In this document: positions 17,910-26,597 of the stretch, one piece after another | Layout of the letters: the number at the start of each line of letters is the position of its first letter | Numbering within the stretch: the first letter of the stretch is position 1 | Assembly (NCBI GenBank): GCA_903929195.1 | Contig: CAIYTT010000102.1 | Coordinates: 1-40,172, forward strand | Direction: 5' to 3' | DNA: 40,172 bases | Origin: an uncultured Bacteroidota bacterium | Lineage (GTDB): Bacteria; Bacteroidota; Bacteroidia; Chitinophagales; Chitinophagaceae | Notes under the pieces: model-generated | The model's input: only the letters and a program-made list of their open reading frames with translations | Told to the model about the DNA's origin: nothing | The model's database searches: none | Program-made: the position numbers and the translations under genes

Positions 17910-18812
17910 ATGCATTGGCTAAAGATTTTTCTTGTTTGTATTTTAGTAAGTCTCTTTTTCACTTCTTGTGAAAATAAACCAACTCACCCCGACACATTAA
18001 GTACCGGAGCAATAGATATTTCGGTAGATGAAAGCTACAAACCCATAATTGACGAAGAATTAAGGGTATTTGACAGTTGCTACCCCGATGCAAAAATAAA
18101 AATACATTACAAACCGGAAAATGAATGCATTAAAGACTTTTTTGATAGCAAATCAAGTTTAATACTCGTTTCTCGCCCGTTATCAAAAGAAGAAAACGAT
18201 GCATGCACTAAAAGTAATTTATATATAGCTACATTAGAATTAGCCGGCGATGCCATTGCGGTAATATTTAACAATAAAAGCGAAGACAGTTTGCTGGATA
18301 TGGATGCACTAAAAGGCATTTTAACCGGAGTATATAAAAAGAAATATAAAGTAGTTTTTGATAATCAATCTTCCGGAACGGTTAGATATGTTACGGATTC
18401 AATTTTGAGAGGCGAAAAATTAGGTGCAAATGTATTTGCAGCAAAAGGAAATAATGATGTTATAGATTATGTAGAAAAAAATGTAGATGCAATAGGCTTT
18501 GTGGGTCTCAGTTATATTTGCGACAATAAAGACAGTACAAAAACAGGTGCATTTATTAATAGAATTAAAGTAGCAGCAATAAAAAATGATACTTTGAATG
18601 AGTTTTATCAACCCTATCAAGCCTATATTGCATTAAAATCGTATCCGCTTTCTCGTAAATTATATTACATAAGCAGAGAGGGATATGCTGGGCTTGCTAC
18701 CGGTTTTGCAAATTTTTTGGGTAGAGAGCAAGGGCAGCTTATTTTTGCCCATTCGCATCTTTTTCCTTTAAGAATGAATATAGTAATTAGAGAAGCTTTA
18801 ATAAAAAAATAA
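17910..18812 (+). CDS. PstS-like phosphate ABC transporter substrate-binding lipoprotein
   Basis: 300 residues. Lipoprotein signal with lipobox FFTSC at about residues 18-22, followed by ENKPTHPD. The body is a type II periplasmic binding fold: TGAIDISVDESYKPII, then IFNNKS and MDALKGILTG, the DNQSSGTVRYVTDSILRG ligand loop, and IGFVGLSYICD. It resembles PstS, but no PstCAB genes are near; in Bacteroidota such PstS-like proteins commonly sit with TPR proteins beside TonB energising genes. The ATG at 17910 is preferred over the TTG at 17901 because the signal peptide starts there. The TPR gene follows after 37 bases. Confidence 0.85.
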   Translation: MHWLKIFLVCILVSLFFTSCENKPTHPDTLSTGAIDISVDESYKPIIDEELRVFDSCYPDAKIKIHYKPENECIKDFFDSKSSLILVSRPLSKEENDACTKSNLYIATLELAGDAIAVIFNNKSEDSLLDMDALKGILTGVYKKKYKVVFDNQSSGTVRYVTDSILRGEKLGANVFAAKGNNDVIDYVEKNVDAIGFVGLSYICDNKDSTKTGAFINRIKVAAIKNDTLNEFYQPYQAYIALKSYPLSRKLYYISREGYAGLATGFANFLGREQGQLIFAHSHLFPLRMNIVIREALIKK

Positions 18813-18849
18813 ATATTAATCAATAAAGAAAACACAATAGATTTTTAGC

Positions 18850-20451
18850 ATGAAAAAACTAATAATACTTGTTGCCTTGTTAGCAGCATTAGGTACACAG
18901 GCACAAAACTTACAAGATGGTATTAAAATGTATAATTTTAAAAAATACCAGAGTGCAGTAAAAATATTAGAACCATTAGCAGCAACAGACCCTAAAGCGA
19001 ATTATTTTTTGGGGCTATGCTACCTCGAAAACAATGAATTAGATAAAGCAAGTGCCACTTTTCAAAAATTTCCGGAAGATATGGCTAACTTTTCAGGTAA
19101 TGCTCGTGTAGCTTTTAAGAAAAAAGAGGTAGCCAAGGGTATGCAGATAGCTAACGAATTGGCAGCAAAAGCTAAAAAGAAAGAGTATGAACAACTTAGA
19201 TTAGCGGCTGATGCTATTATTTATACCGATGGTGGTGATTTATTTCAGGCTGTGAAATGGGATTCTGCTGCCTTTAAAAAAGGTGCTAAAGACGAACAAT
19301 TGTTTATTTCTTTAGGAGACGCACTCAACAAAATTCCCGGTGGCGGTGGTGCTGCTATGGATAATTACGAAAATGTAAGAGATAACTTCCCTAATAAATC
19401 TTTAGCTTTTTCTCGTATTGGCGATACTTGGTTAGGTACACGATATGATTTGGCAATGCAAAATTTTACAAAAGCAAAAGAAGCCGACAGTACCAACCCA
19501 TTACCCTATAAATCTTTGGCAGATGCTTGCCAGCGTGGTGGTCAATATAAATTAGCACTTAATAATATTAAACGTTATTTGCAATTGTCAGATAAATCCT
19601 ATCAAGACTCGGTGCAGTATGTAGAACTTTTGTATCAATCAAGAAATTATGATGATGCAGCAAAGGGTGCGCAATTATTATTGGGTAATCCTAAATCTAT
19701 AGGTAGTTTAAAGCTTGAATTAACCGGAATATTAGGTTTTTCGGAAGCAGCTAATCCTACAGGCGACTCTACAGATGCTGTTAAGAACCTAAGAATCTAC
19801 TTCCAAAGTCAGAATAAAAAAGACATTACTCCAAAAGCATATATTGAGTTTGGCAGACTATGGATTAGAATGAATGAAATGGATTCTGCAAGTTACTATT
19901 ATGGTATTGGTTTAAATGCTGATACAGCGGCAGATAAAACAGAAACCTATAGACAAATGGCTGAGGCGTTTAATGCAAAAAAGAATTATTGTAAAGCAGC
20001 AGAATGGTATAATAATTTAGTAAAAGCAAATCCGAATACGCAACCATTAGATTACTATTATAGAGGTTTTATGTATTATAAATGCGAAAACTATGCTACT
20101 GCACTAACCATGTTTCAGGAGTTTGAGAAAAAATACCCTGACCAACCGGCAGCTCCATTGTGGGAAGGTAAAACAGCCGCTGCTATAGATTCCAGTGCTA
20201 CCGATGGCTCTGCTATACCTTATTTTGATAGATGGTTAGAAAAATTTGGTAATACACAAGGCAAAAAGAACGATTTGAAATTTGTGTTTAAATATTATTT
20301 AGCTTACTACTACAACAGTAAAAACACAGACTTAGAAACTACTTATAAAGAAAAATTACGCAATATAGACCCTAATGATGCCTTCTTAAAACAATTAGAT
20401 GACGCCAAAAAAGCCGGGAACGCACCTAAGAGCGATTCTAAAAAACATTAA
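18850..20451 (+). CDS. Secreted tetratricopeptide-repeat protein
   Basis: 533 residues. Signal peptide MKKLIILVALLAALGTQAQ, then helical TPR units throughout (YNFKKYQSAVKILEPLAATD, GLCYLENNELDKASATFQKF, NPLPYKSLADACQRGGQYKL, YCKAAEWYNNLVKANP, ENYATALTMFQEFEKKYPDQ). TPR arrays form protein-binding scaffolds; this one should be periplasmic. The Lys/Asp-rich tail (KAGNAPKSDSKKH) has no TPR. It is the last gene of the unit with the PstS-like lipoprotein, followed by a clear terminator, so a joint envelope role is likely but not defined. Confidence 0.9.
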   Translation: MKKLIILVALLAALGTQAQNLQDGIKMYNFKKYQSAVKILEPLAATDPKANYFLGLCYLENNELDKASATFQKFPEDMANFSGNARVAFKKKEVAKGMQIANELAAKAKKKEYEQLRLAADAIIYTDGGDLFQAVKWDSAAFKKGAKDEQLFISLGDALNKIPGGGGAAMDNYENVRDNFPNKSLAFSRIGDTWLGTRYDLAMQNFTKAKEADSTNPLPYKSLADACQRGGQYKLALNNIKRYLQLSDKSYQDSVQYVELLYQSRNYDDAAKGAQLLLGNPKSIGSLKLELTGILGFSEAANPTGDSTDAVKNLRIYFQSQNKKDITPKAYIEFGRLWIRMNEMDSASYYYGIGLNADTAADKTETYRQMAEAFNAKKNYCKAAEWYNNLVKANPNTQPLDYYYRGFMYYKCENYATALTMFQEFEKKYPDQPAAPLWEGKTAAAIDSSATDGSAIPYFDRWLEKFGNTQGKKNDLKFVFKYYLAYYYNSKNTDLETTYKEKLRNIDPNDAFLKQLDDAKKAGNAPKSDSKKH

Positions 20452-20478
20452 AATATACTTTTTTTACTTATAATTTAT

Positions 20479-20516
20479 AAAGAACTCTTCCAAATTTTGG
20501 GAGAGTTCTTTGTTTT
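20479..20516 (+). terminator. Terminator of the TPR operon
   Basis: Arms 20479-20491 and 20499-20511 form a 13-bp stem with one G-U pair, followed by GTTTT. Confidence 0.8.
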
Positions 20517-20724
20517 AGATGCATTTATGGATATTGGCTGCCCAATACAAATAGATAACGATAAGATTTAAGACAAAAATAGTTACAATAATAAGCACTA
20601 TTTATTGTTTTTTGTAAATATTGGGATTCCCGCAGAAATGTTTTTAGACAGATGATTTAGGAATAAGTCATTTTAAAACCACTTCAATATCTATTTCTAA
20701 TAATTTATTACTATTCGTAAAGCC

Positions 20725-20755
20725 AAAAAAGTGTGCAACAAATGCACACTTTTTT
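20725..20755 (-). terminator. Perfect bidirectional hairpin terminator of the small lipoprotein gene
   Basis: 13-bp perfect stem (20725-20737 with 20743-20755), 5-base loop, with A-run and T-run ends so it can act on both strands. The minus-strand gene 20851-21021 ends about 95 bases upstream of it. Confidence 0.75.
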
Positions 20756-20850
20756 GTATAATAATTTATATGGTCGCAACTACCCACTTATATAAAAAAG
20801 TAGTTTTGATGCAATAGTAATTTCATTTTGCCGGAAAGCAAATTGATAAA

Positions 20851-21021
20851 TTAAAAATAACCGGCACCTCTATGCCCTCCGGGACGTGCCCAACGACGAT
20901 GCCAATGCTTTTTATATCTGTAAAACTTATGTCTTTTTAGAAAATAATCCGGTCCACAGCTACTCATGCCTATAGCAAGCAGCAACATAAAAGCAACTAT
21001 TTTTGTTATGTTATTTTTCAT
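20851..21021 (-). CDS. Tiny cationic lipoprotein
   Basis: 56 residues from ATG (21021-21019) to TAA (20853-20851). The N-terminus is a convincing lipoprotein signal: MKNNITKIVAFMLLLAIGMS followed by SC with Cys22. The mature part is only about 35 residues and unusually rich in Lys, Arg, His and Trp (KRHKFYRYKKHWHRRWAR), ending in a Gly-rich tail (PGGHRGAGYF). The GC of the tail is above the surroundings and a clean terminator follows, both supporting a real gene. Short lipoproteins of this kind are common in Bacteroidota and are usually overlooked. Function unknown. Confidence 0.7.
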   Translation of the reverse strand: MKNNITKIVAFMLLLAIGMSSCGPDYFLKRHKFYRYKKHWHRRWARPGGHRGAGYF

Positions 21022-21240
21022 AGACTTAAATGGAAAATAATTTTCCCTTAAATTTTCGGCTAATATCTATAATTTTTTTCTCTTTTTCATATATATCGTA
21101 AGGTTTTTAATCAATTTTTATTTTTTGCATTCACTGCACGCGTTTTTACAACTTAGAAACAGAAAAGAATTAATAAATAAAATACGCAAAACTTTACACA
21201 TATATTTTTTTACACTTACTAATAAGTTGATTATTAGTAA

Positions 21241-22734
21241 CTATAGCTCCTTTCTTAGCCTAGCTACCGGCACATTAAGTTGTTCTCTGTATTTTGCTAC
21301 TGTACGCCTTGCAATGTTGTATCCTTTTTCTTGCAACATAATAGTAAGCTCTTCGTCGGACAATGGCTTACGTTTATTTTCTGCAACAATAATTTCATTA
21401 AGTATCATTTTCACTTCTCTCGTAGATACCTCTTCACCACTGTCTGTATGCAACGATTCTGAAAAGAAATATTTTAATTTATAAGTTCCAAATTCTGTTT
21501 GCACAAATTTACTATTAGCTACCCGCGAAACAGTAGAAATATCTAAACTCGTAAGCGTTGCAATATCTTTCAATATCATGGGTTTTAGATTCGTTTCATC
21601 GCCACTAATAAAAAACTCTTTTTGGAAATCAAGTATTGCCTGCATGGTATGCAATAAAGTATGTTGTCTTTGTTTTATAGCATCAATAAACCACTTTGCC
21701 GAGTCTAATTTTTGTTTTATAAATAACACAGCTTCTTTTTGCCTTTTGTTCTTTTTTTCACTTTTGTCGTAAGCACGCATCATTTCTCTATACCCATCGG
21801 AAATGCGTAATTCAGGTGCATTTTTAGAATTTAATGACAGTTCGGGTGTTCCATTGTTGTTATGAACAAAAAAATCGGGAATAATATAATTCTCAGCTTT
21901 ATTATCAATTGCAAAAGAAGAACCCGGTTTAGGATTTAATTTTATAATTATATTTATTACATTTTTAAAATCCTCTTCATTAATATTTAAATGTTTCTGA
22001 ATTTTATCATAGTGTTTTTTTATAAACTCATTAAAATATTTATCAAGTATTTCAATAGCATTTCTTACCGGAACAGAATCATGCATCCGTTTTAATTGTA
22101 ACAATAAGCACTCTTGCAGCGTCCAAACACAAATACCCGGGGGGTCAAAAAGTTGTATTTTATGTATAAAAGCACTTATTTCCTCCGGACTTGTGTCTAT
22201 GCTCTGCCCAAAAGCAAGGTCATCTACAATAGAGTTTATTTCTCTTCGCAAATAGCCCTCATCGTCTAAACTACCTATAATTTGCTCGGCTATTTTATGG
22301 CTTCTGTCGTCTAATTCCAGCATCCCGAGTTGGTCGAGCAAGTAATCATGAAAACTTGTTTCTACCCTTGCCGGTGTTACATGTTTGTCATTGTCATTAT
22401 TGCCAAAATAGTCATCACCGTAATCATAACCACCGCCATCATTGTCTTCTTGTTTCAAGAAATCGTCCAAATCAATTTTCTCGGCAGTATCATTACTTAG
22501 TTCAATTTCATCAATACCATCATCATCACTATCCTTAGTTTCATTATCCGATATGTCGTAATTATCTATTTCACTATTTGTATCTACTTCAAATTCTAAA
22601 GCCGGGTTGTCTTCTAATTCTTCTTTAATACGTTCTTCGAGGTTGGCAGTAGGTATTTGCAACAACTTCATTAACTGAATTTGTTGTGGTGATAATTTCT
22701 GTAATAATTTTTGTTGATGTGATTGTCTAAGCAT
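21241..22734 (-). CDS. rpoN: RNA polymerase sigma-54 factor
   Basis: 497 residues. Region I (MLRQSHQQKLLQKLSPQQIQ, glutamine-rich, activator-interacting) is followed by a strongly acidic linker (DSDDDGIDEIELSND), the core-binding region (LDDEGYLRREIN, FDPPGICVWTLQECLLLQL) and the C-terminal DNA-binding part with the RpoN box ARRTVAKYRE that reads the -24 element. Sigma-54 starts transcription only with an AAA+ activator; none is seen in the window. The start at 22734 is chosen because region I begins there and a -7 box at 22752-22759 lies upstream of it; the longer open frame (to 22773) would begin upstream of that promoter. Confidence 0.96.
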   Translation of the reverse strand: MLRQSHQQKLLQKLSPQQIQLMKLLQIPTANLEERIKEELEDNPALEFEVDTNSEIDNYDISDNETKDSDDDGIDEIELSNDTAEKIDLDDFLKQEDNDGGGYDYGDDYFGNNDNDKHVTPARVETSFHDYLLDQLGMLELDDRSHKIAEQIIGSLDDEGYLRREINSIVDDLAFGQSIDTSPEEISAFIHKIQLFDPPGICVWTLQECLLLQLKRMHDSVPVRNAIEILDKYFNEFIKKHYDKIQKHLNINEEDFKNVINIIIKLNPKPGSSFAIDNKAENYIIPDFFVHNNNGTPELSLNSKNAPELRISDGYREMMRAYDKSEKKNKRQKEAVLFIKQKLDSAKWFIDAIKQRQHTLLHTMQAILDFQKEFFISGDETNLKPMILKDIATLTSLDISTVSRVANSKFVQTEFGTYKLKYFFSESLHTDSGEEVSTREVKMILNEIIVAENKRKPLSDEELTIMLQEKGYNIARRTVAKYREQLNVPVARLRKEL

Positions 22735-22751
22735 ACATAACCTGTGTAGTG

Positions 22752-22759
22752 CAAAATTA
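22752..22759 (-). promoter_or_regulatory. -7 box of rpoN
   Basis: Minus strand TAATTTTG fits TAnnTTTG; TTGG 18 bases upstream (22781-22778) is a possible -33. The leader would be about 13 bases. Confidence 0.5.
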
Positions 22760-23214
22760 TAATTTAACACCATAATACCAATATAAAGATGTTAAACTAC
22801 TAAGATTGCATTTTATAATTTGAACTGAATCTATCTAAATATTACAATTTGGAATAACGCTATATTTTATATAATAACTCGTAATTAACCGTAAATGATA
22901 GTGATATATTGCAGTAAATTAACGTCATGGATTATTTCACTTTGCCAAAAAACCATAACAGTGCATAATTTATAAAATATCGAAAGCAAACAGTTCATTA
23001 TTATTTAATTATATTTATTGAAATTAGAAAAAATGTAAGAAAATGTAATTTATAGACATAAAGAAGGTATATTATAGAAATAAGTTAGTGAGTAACCTGT
23101 ATTAGTATTTAAGAAGAAAAATATACCAATGTTATTTATTTGCAATATTTATTTATTACATGAATTACAAAACAAATTAATATATTAAATATTTTTTATT
23201 TTAAATCTTCGTCA

Positions 23215-23245
23215 TTTTTATTTTTCAATTATTCGTTTAGATTTG
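23215..23245 (+). promoter_or_regulatory. Promoter of the gene at 23276
   Basis: TAGATTTG (23238-23245) fits the -7 box; TTTT (23215-23218) is 19 bases upstream, the expected spacing for the -33 box. Confidence 0.5.
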
Positions 23246-23275
23246 AGCTTTATTAATACACTAAAAACGAAAAAA

Positions 23276-23746
23276 ATGAATAAATTTTATTTAAAAGTAC
23301 TTGCATTTTTTCTTTTAATTTCTGGGATTTCTAATAGCTCGAAAGCAGCGTTCGTTATTACAAAAAATAATGCTAACAGTACTACTGTAACAGCACAGAA
23401 TACAATTTTGGGTGCTTTAATGCAAAATGAAACGATTGGAAATGCACAACCAAACTTGGGTAAACCTTATGGAACAAAAACTAAAATAAGCTCTAACAGA
23501 GGGAATGATGAAGAGGTTGAAAAAATGGCTATATGGGCTGTAATTGCTATTGTTGGTTTAATATTAGGTGGTATTGGTCTTATTTTAAGTTTATTGATAA
23601 GTAGTTTATGGGGTACTGCTGCACCGTATATTTTTGCATTCTTATTCGTTTTTGGTTGCGGGTATTTAACCGGTGCAAAAATGGGAATCTATCTTGGCAA
23701 AAAAGGTGAAATAAAAACTAGAAATATAGATATTAAAAGCAATTAA
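23276..23746 (+). CDS. Membrane protein with signal peptide and two C-terminal TM helices
   Basis: 156 residues. N-terminal signal (MNKFYLKVLAFFLLISGISN, cleavage near SKA/AF), a polar Asn/Thr-rich stretch (about 25-75), then two hydrophobic helices (about 83-105 and 110-130) with Gly-rich packing motifs (GLILGGIGLILSLL, FVFGCGYLTGAKMG). Similar layouts occur in small Bacteroidota proteins that retain a few C-terminal helices after an export signal. The ATG at 23276 is preferred to the TTG at 23243, which lies inside the -7 box. It sits 58 bases upstream of the beta-barrel-like gene. Function unknown. Confidence 0.7.
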   Translation: MNKFYLKVLAFFLLISGISNSSKAAFVITKNNANSTTVTAQNTILGALMQNETIGNAQPNLGKPYGTKTKISSNRGNDEEVEKMAIWAVIAIVGLILGGIGLILSLLISSLWGTAAPYIFAFLFVFGCGYLTGAKMGIYLGKKGEIKTRNIDIKSN

Positions 23747-23804
23747 TAATTCTAATTTTCGGTATGGTTTTTGCAGTACTTTAACAGTATAAAATGCTGC
23801 TAAA

Positions 23805-24542
23805 ATGAAAAAAAATATTTTGGTTTTAATTTGTTGTCTTTCCTTGTTTATCGCGAAAGCACAAACTTTTGTAGGTATAGAAACAGGTATAGGTAAAACG
23901 GTAATGCAACCATTACCGGGCAGGGGCTTAATAGGTGATGCAGGATACTCATTAACTTCAAATACAGTACAGGAATTGGGTGTTTATTTGCAAAAAAAAA
24001 TTACTAAAAGAACTTCTATTGGTGCAACTATTTATTTGCAACAATATGCATTACAGTATTCTTTTTCCAGCTTTCAAGGGGTTGATTATGATTACACAAA
24101 AAATATAAATTACTATAGTGCTTATACATGTATCGCTCCGTATTTTGACTTAGGTATAGGTATTACTCAAAAAATACATTTCTATTTTATGCCTGCTTAT
24201 GGCTTTATGTGTAACAGATACGAAAACACTTCTATTACCGCAATTACAATTGTTGGCAAATCGCATAGTTACAGTAACACTTCGGCTGAAATAAACAGAA
24301 ATCCGATAGTACAGTTAAACTTAGGCTTAAAAGAAAGTTTTAAATTAAATAATGATTGGTTCTTATTGTTGAATGAAGGGATTAGGTATATGCCCGTAAG
24401 CACCAATTTTTCTGATGGATTTAAAGATATAGGTGGTACCACTTTAAGTATAAACCCAATGCATTATAGCATTCAATTAGGTATTATGCGTGCCTATCAT
24501 CATAGAAGTAATGTTAAGGAAACAAAACCGCAAATACAATAA
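23805..24542 (+). CDS. Secreted beta-barrel-like protein, paralogue of the gene at 304-1062
   Basis: 245 residues. Signal peptide MKKNILVLICCLSLFIAKA, then QTFVGIETGIGKTV. It shares with 304-1062 the order GIETGxG, QKKI(T/S)K, YxQQY, a tract of aromatic strands, then NPIVQLNLGLKESF against NIVQISLGFKQDIF, and a final SIQLGI against TLQLGI. A small outer-membrane barrel is the best guess; no transport or adhesion motif is recognised. It may share a transcript with the membrane protein just upstream. Confidence 0.75.
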   Translation: MKKNILVLICCLSLFIAKAQTFVGIETGIGKTVMQPLPGRGLIGDAGYSLTSNTVQELGVYLQKKITKRTSIGATIYLQQYALQYSFSSFQGVDYDYTKNINYYSAYTCIAPYFDLGIGITQKIHFYFMPAYGFMCNRYENTSITAITIVGKSHSYSNTSAEINRNPIVQLNLGLKESFKLNNDWFLLLNEGIRYMPVSTNFSDGFKDIGGTTLSINPMHYSIQLGIMRAYHHRSNVKETKPQIQ

Positions 24543-24619
24543 TAAGGTAGTTAATACAATCTTTTTTACTATTTGAAATCTTACTATAACCCAATATATG
24601 GATGCTGTATAGAATAGTT

Positions 24620-25372
24620 TTATTTTATACCTGTATATAATGTAGTTATGCCAAATGTAAGTGGTTGTGCTTTTGTGTTCTTAAAGCCACAATTGCCCAA
24701 AATAGTGCAGAAGTCTTTACCCTGCGGAAAAGCCATTACCGATTCCGGGAGGTAGGTATAAGCTCGCCCGTGTTTTGAAATTAACTTACCTAATGTTGGT
24801 AAAATAAATTTAAAATAAAAACCGTAAAACTGTTTTATCGGGAAGCTAACCGGTTTTGAGAATTCTAATATAACTACCTTTCCTCCGGGTCTTAGTACCC
24901 TATTTATTTCTTTTAAACCTGCTTCTAAATGTTCAAAATTTCTTACACCATAAGCACACATAACAGCATCATACTTCCCGGTTTCAAAGGGCATAGCTTC
25001 ACTGTCGCCTGTAAGCAGTGTTATTGTTTCTGTAAGGTTGAGTGCTGCAATTTTTTTACGCCCTACGGCAAGCATTTCATCGGCAATATCTAAGCCTGTA
25101 ATAGTATGCGGTTTTAAGCACATTGCAGTAATTGCCATATCGCCGGTGCCGGTAGCTACATCTAAAATAGTTTTAGGATTTACCATGCCCACCTCTTTTA
25201 TTGCTTTTTTTCGCCACTGCTTATCTATACCTAAAGACAAAAAATGATTTAAAAAATCGTAACTGCCGGCTATATTATTAAACATGTCTGCAACTTGCTC
25301 TTTCTTACTTAAATTTGCACTGTTGTCGGGCAAAACAGATGCTGCCGGATTACTGTTATGTAGGTCTTGCAT
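24620..25372 (-). CDS. ubiE: Demethylmenaquinone methyltransferase
   Basis: 250 residues. It performs the last, SAM-dependent C-methylation in menaquinone synthesis (MenG/UbiE). Family marks in order: VADMFNNIAGSYDFLNHFLS, the SAM motif I DVATGTGDMAI, GLDIADEMLAVGRKKI, AMPFETGKYDAVMCAYGVRN, NRVLRPGGKVVILEFS, and FPQGKDFCTILGNCGF. The start at 25372 is preferred over the ATG at 25390 because a perfect -7 box (25378-25385) lies between them; the transcript would be essentially leaderless. It is divergent from yihA/ysxC with about 27 bases between the start codons. Confidence 0.93.
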   Translation of the reverse strand: MQDLHNSNPAASVLPDNSANLSKKEQVADMFNNIAGSYDFLNHFLSLGIDKQWRKKAIKEVGMVNPKTILDVATGTGDMAITAMCLKPHTITGLDIADEMLAVGRKKIAALNLTETITLLTGDSEAMPFETGKYDAVMCAYGVRNFEHLEAGLKEINRVLRPGGKVVILEFSKPVSFPIKQFYGFYFKFILPTLGKLISKHGRAYTYLPESVMAFPQGKDFCTILGNCGFKNTKAQPLTFGITTLYTGIK

Positions 25373-25377
25373 AAATG

Positions 25378-25385
25378 CAAAAATA
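25378..25385 (-). promoter_or_regulatory. -7 box of ubiE, decides its start
   Basis: Minus strand TATTTTTG fits TAnnTTTG and ends 5 bases before the ATG at 25372, so transcription would start at or within a few bases of the start codon. No exact -33 TTTG is seen. Confidence 0.45.
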
Positions 25386-25399
25386 CGCATCTAATTCCA

Positions 25400-26038
25400 A
25401 TGGAAATACTTACTGCAAAATATTTGATTAGCAGCCCTAATGTAGAGGGCTGCCCTAAGCCAGACAAACCTGAATATGCTTTTATAGGCAGAAGCAATGT
25501 AGGTAAGTCTTCGCTTATAAATATGCTTACCAAACAAAGCAAATTAGCAAAAACATCGGGTACACCGGGTAAAACCCAAATGATAAATCATTTTATTATT
25601 AATAACTTGTTTTATATTGTTGACCTTCCAGGCTATGGTTTTGCGAAAGTTTCTATTGCCCAAAGAGCCTCGTGGGAGAAAATGATAAGTAATTATATAA
25701 AAACAAGAACTAATTTGGTTACTGTTTTTGTTTTAATAGACAGCCGCCTACAACCACAAGAAATAGACTTACAGTTTTTGAAAAAATTAGGGGAATGGGG
25801 AATACCTTTTAATGTAATTTTTACGAAAGCAGACAAAACTACCCAACGTGAAGCCGCAAAAAATGCAAAAATGTTTATTGAGGAAATGAAGAAAGACTGG
25901 GAATATATACCCCGCAGCTTTATGACGAGTGCCATTAAGTTTCTTGGTAGAAAAGAAATATTGGCATATATAAATGAAATGAATGAGGACTATGCAAATA
26001 AAGGTGGAATTGAAGAAATTGTTGCCTCTTTAGTTTAA
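25400..26038 (+). CDS. ysxC: Ribosome biogenesis GTPase YihA/YsxC (EngB)
   Basis: 212 residues. GTPase motifs: G1 GRSNVGKS (30-37), switch region TSGTPGKTQM, G3 DLPGYG (75-80), G4 TKAD, and G5-like TSAIKFLG. The protein assists late assembly of the large ribosomal subunit. Start at 25400: the upstream open frame begins at a non-family peptide (MHKCKNTHLI) whereas MEILTAKYLISSP is the usual N-terminus. It is divergent from ubiE. Confidence 0.95.
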   Translation: MEILTAKYLISSPNVEGCPKPDKPEYAFIGRSNVGKSSLINMLTKQSKLAKTSGTPGKTQMINHFIINNLFYIVDLPGYGFAKVSIAQRASWEKMISNYIKTRTNLVTVFVLIDSRLQPQEIDLQFLKKLGEWGIPFNVIFTKADKTTQREAAKNAKMFIEEMKKDWEYIPRSFMTSAIKFLGRKEILAYINEMNEDYANKGGIEEIVASLV

Positions 26039-26330
26039 AAATAATATACAGACTAAGTTGAATGTATTTTGTTCCTTGTTTTTTTAAATATTATTTTGAA
26101 TATCAGAAAGATAATTCGTTCTTTGTAATTACATTAGTTGTTGTATTTATTTTTACTATTCGTTACTAAATACGTTTGCTAAGAGAACAAATTAAGCATA
26201 AATAAAATAAATATTACAGAATATAATCTGTCTATTAGCTTACTTTTAGAGCTATTAAAGTTGAAATGTAGTTAGAAATATATCAAATGAATTTTGACGA
26301 AATGAAGAAGAGTTAAAAAAAATCATATAA

Positions 26331-26504
26331 ATGAAAGAATCTATTTGGAATCAAATTCTTATCTACCTCTATATTCGCAAAAGAAATACAGATGCACCTA
26401 AAAATATTGACTTGAAATTAATGCATGGTATCAATAGAATTTCTATTGTATTGTTTTTATTTGCTATTATTGTAATTATTCTTAGGCTATTGTTTAGACA
26501 TTAA
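26331..26504 (+). CDS. Small membrane protein with a C-terminal anchor
   Basis: 57 residues from ATG 26331 to TAA 26502-26504. A basic, partly aromatic N-terminal half (MKESIWNQILIYLYIRKRN, then TDAPKNIDLKLMHG) is followed by a hydrophobic helix (ISIVLFLFAIIVIILRLLF). The single-TM layout with positive residues before it is protein-like, but a gene this short cannot be proven from sequence alone. It lies immediately left of the R-M unit and may have been part of the original site. Function unknown. Confidence 0.45.
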   Translation: MKESIWNQILIYLYIRKRNTDAPKNIDLKLMHGINRISIVLFLFAIIVIILRLLFRH

Positions 26505-26597
26505 TTGAAATGGGAGATATATTAGTATCTCACAATGAAATTCAAAAACACCTAAAGAAAAAGTGAATTATTGACCCTATCTTTTTTCTTTACAAAA

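Larger units (their letters stand above)
20452..20850. other. Gene-free region between two terminators
   Basis: About 400 bases holding the plus-strand terminator at 20479-20516 and the hairpin at 20725-20755. Between them (20517-20724) I see no gene, repeat or promoter that stands out. Confidence 0.6.
22735..23275. other. Divergent intergenic region between rpoN and an envelope gene
   Basis: About 540 very A/T-rich bases. It contains the rpoN -7 box at the left end and the promoter at 23215-23245 at the right end. I see no gene, terminator or obvious repeat in the middle part (22800-23200). Confidence 0.6.
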
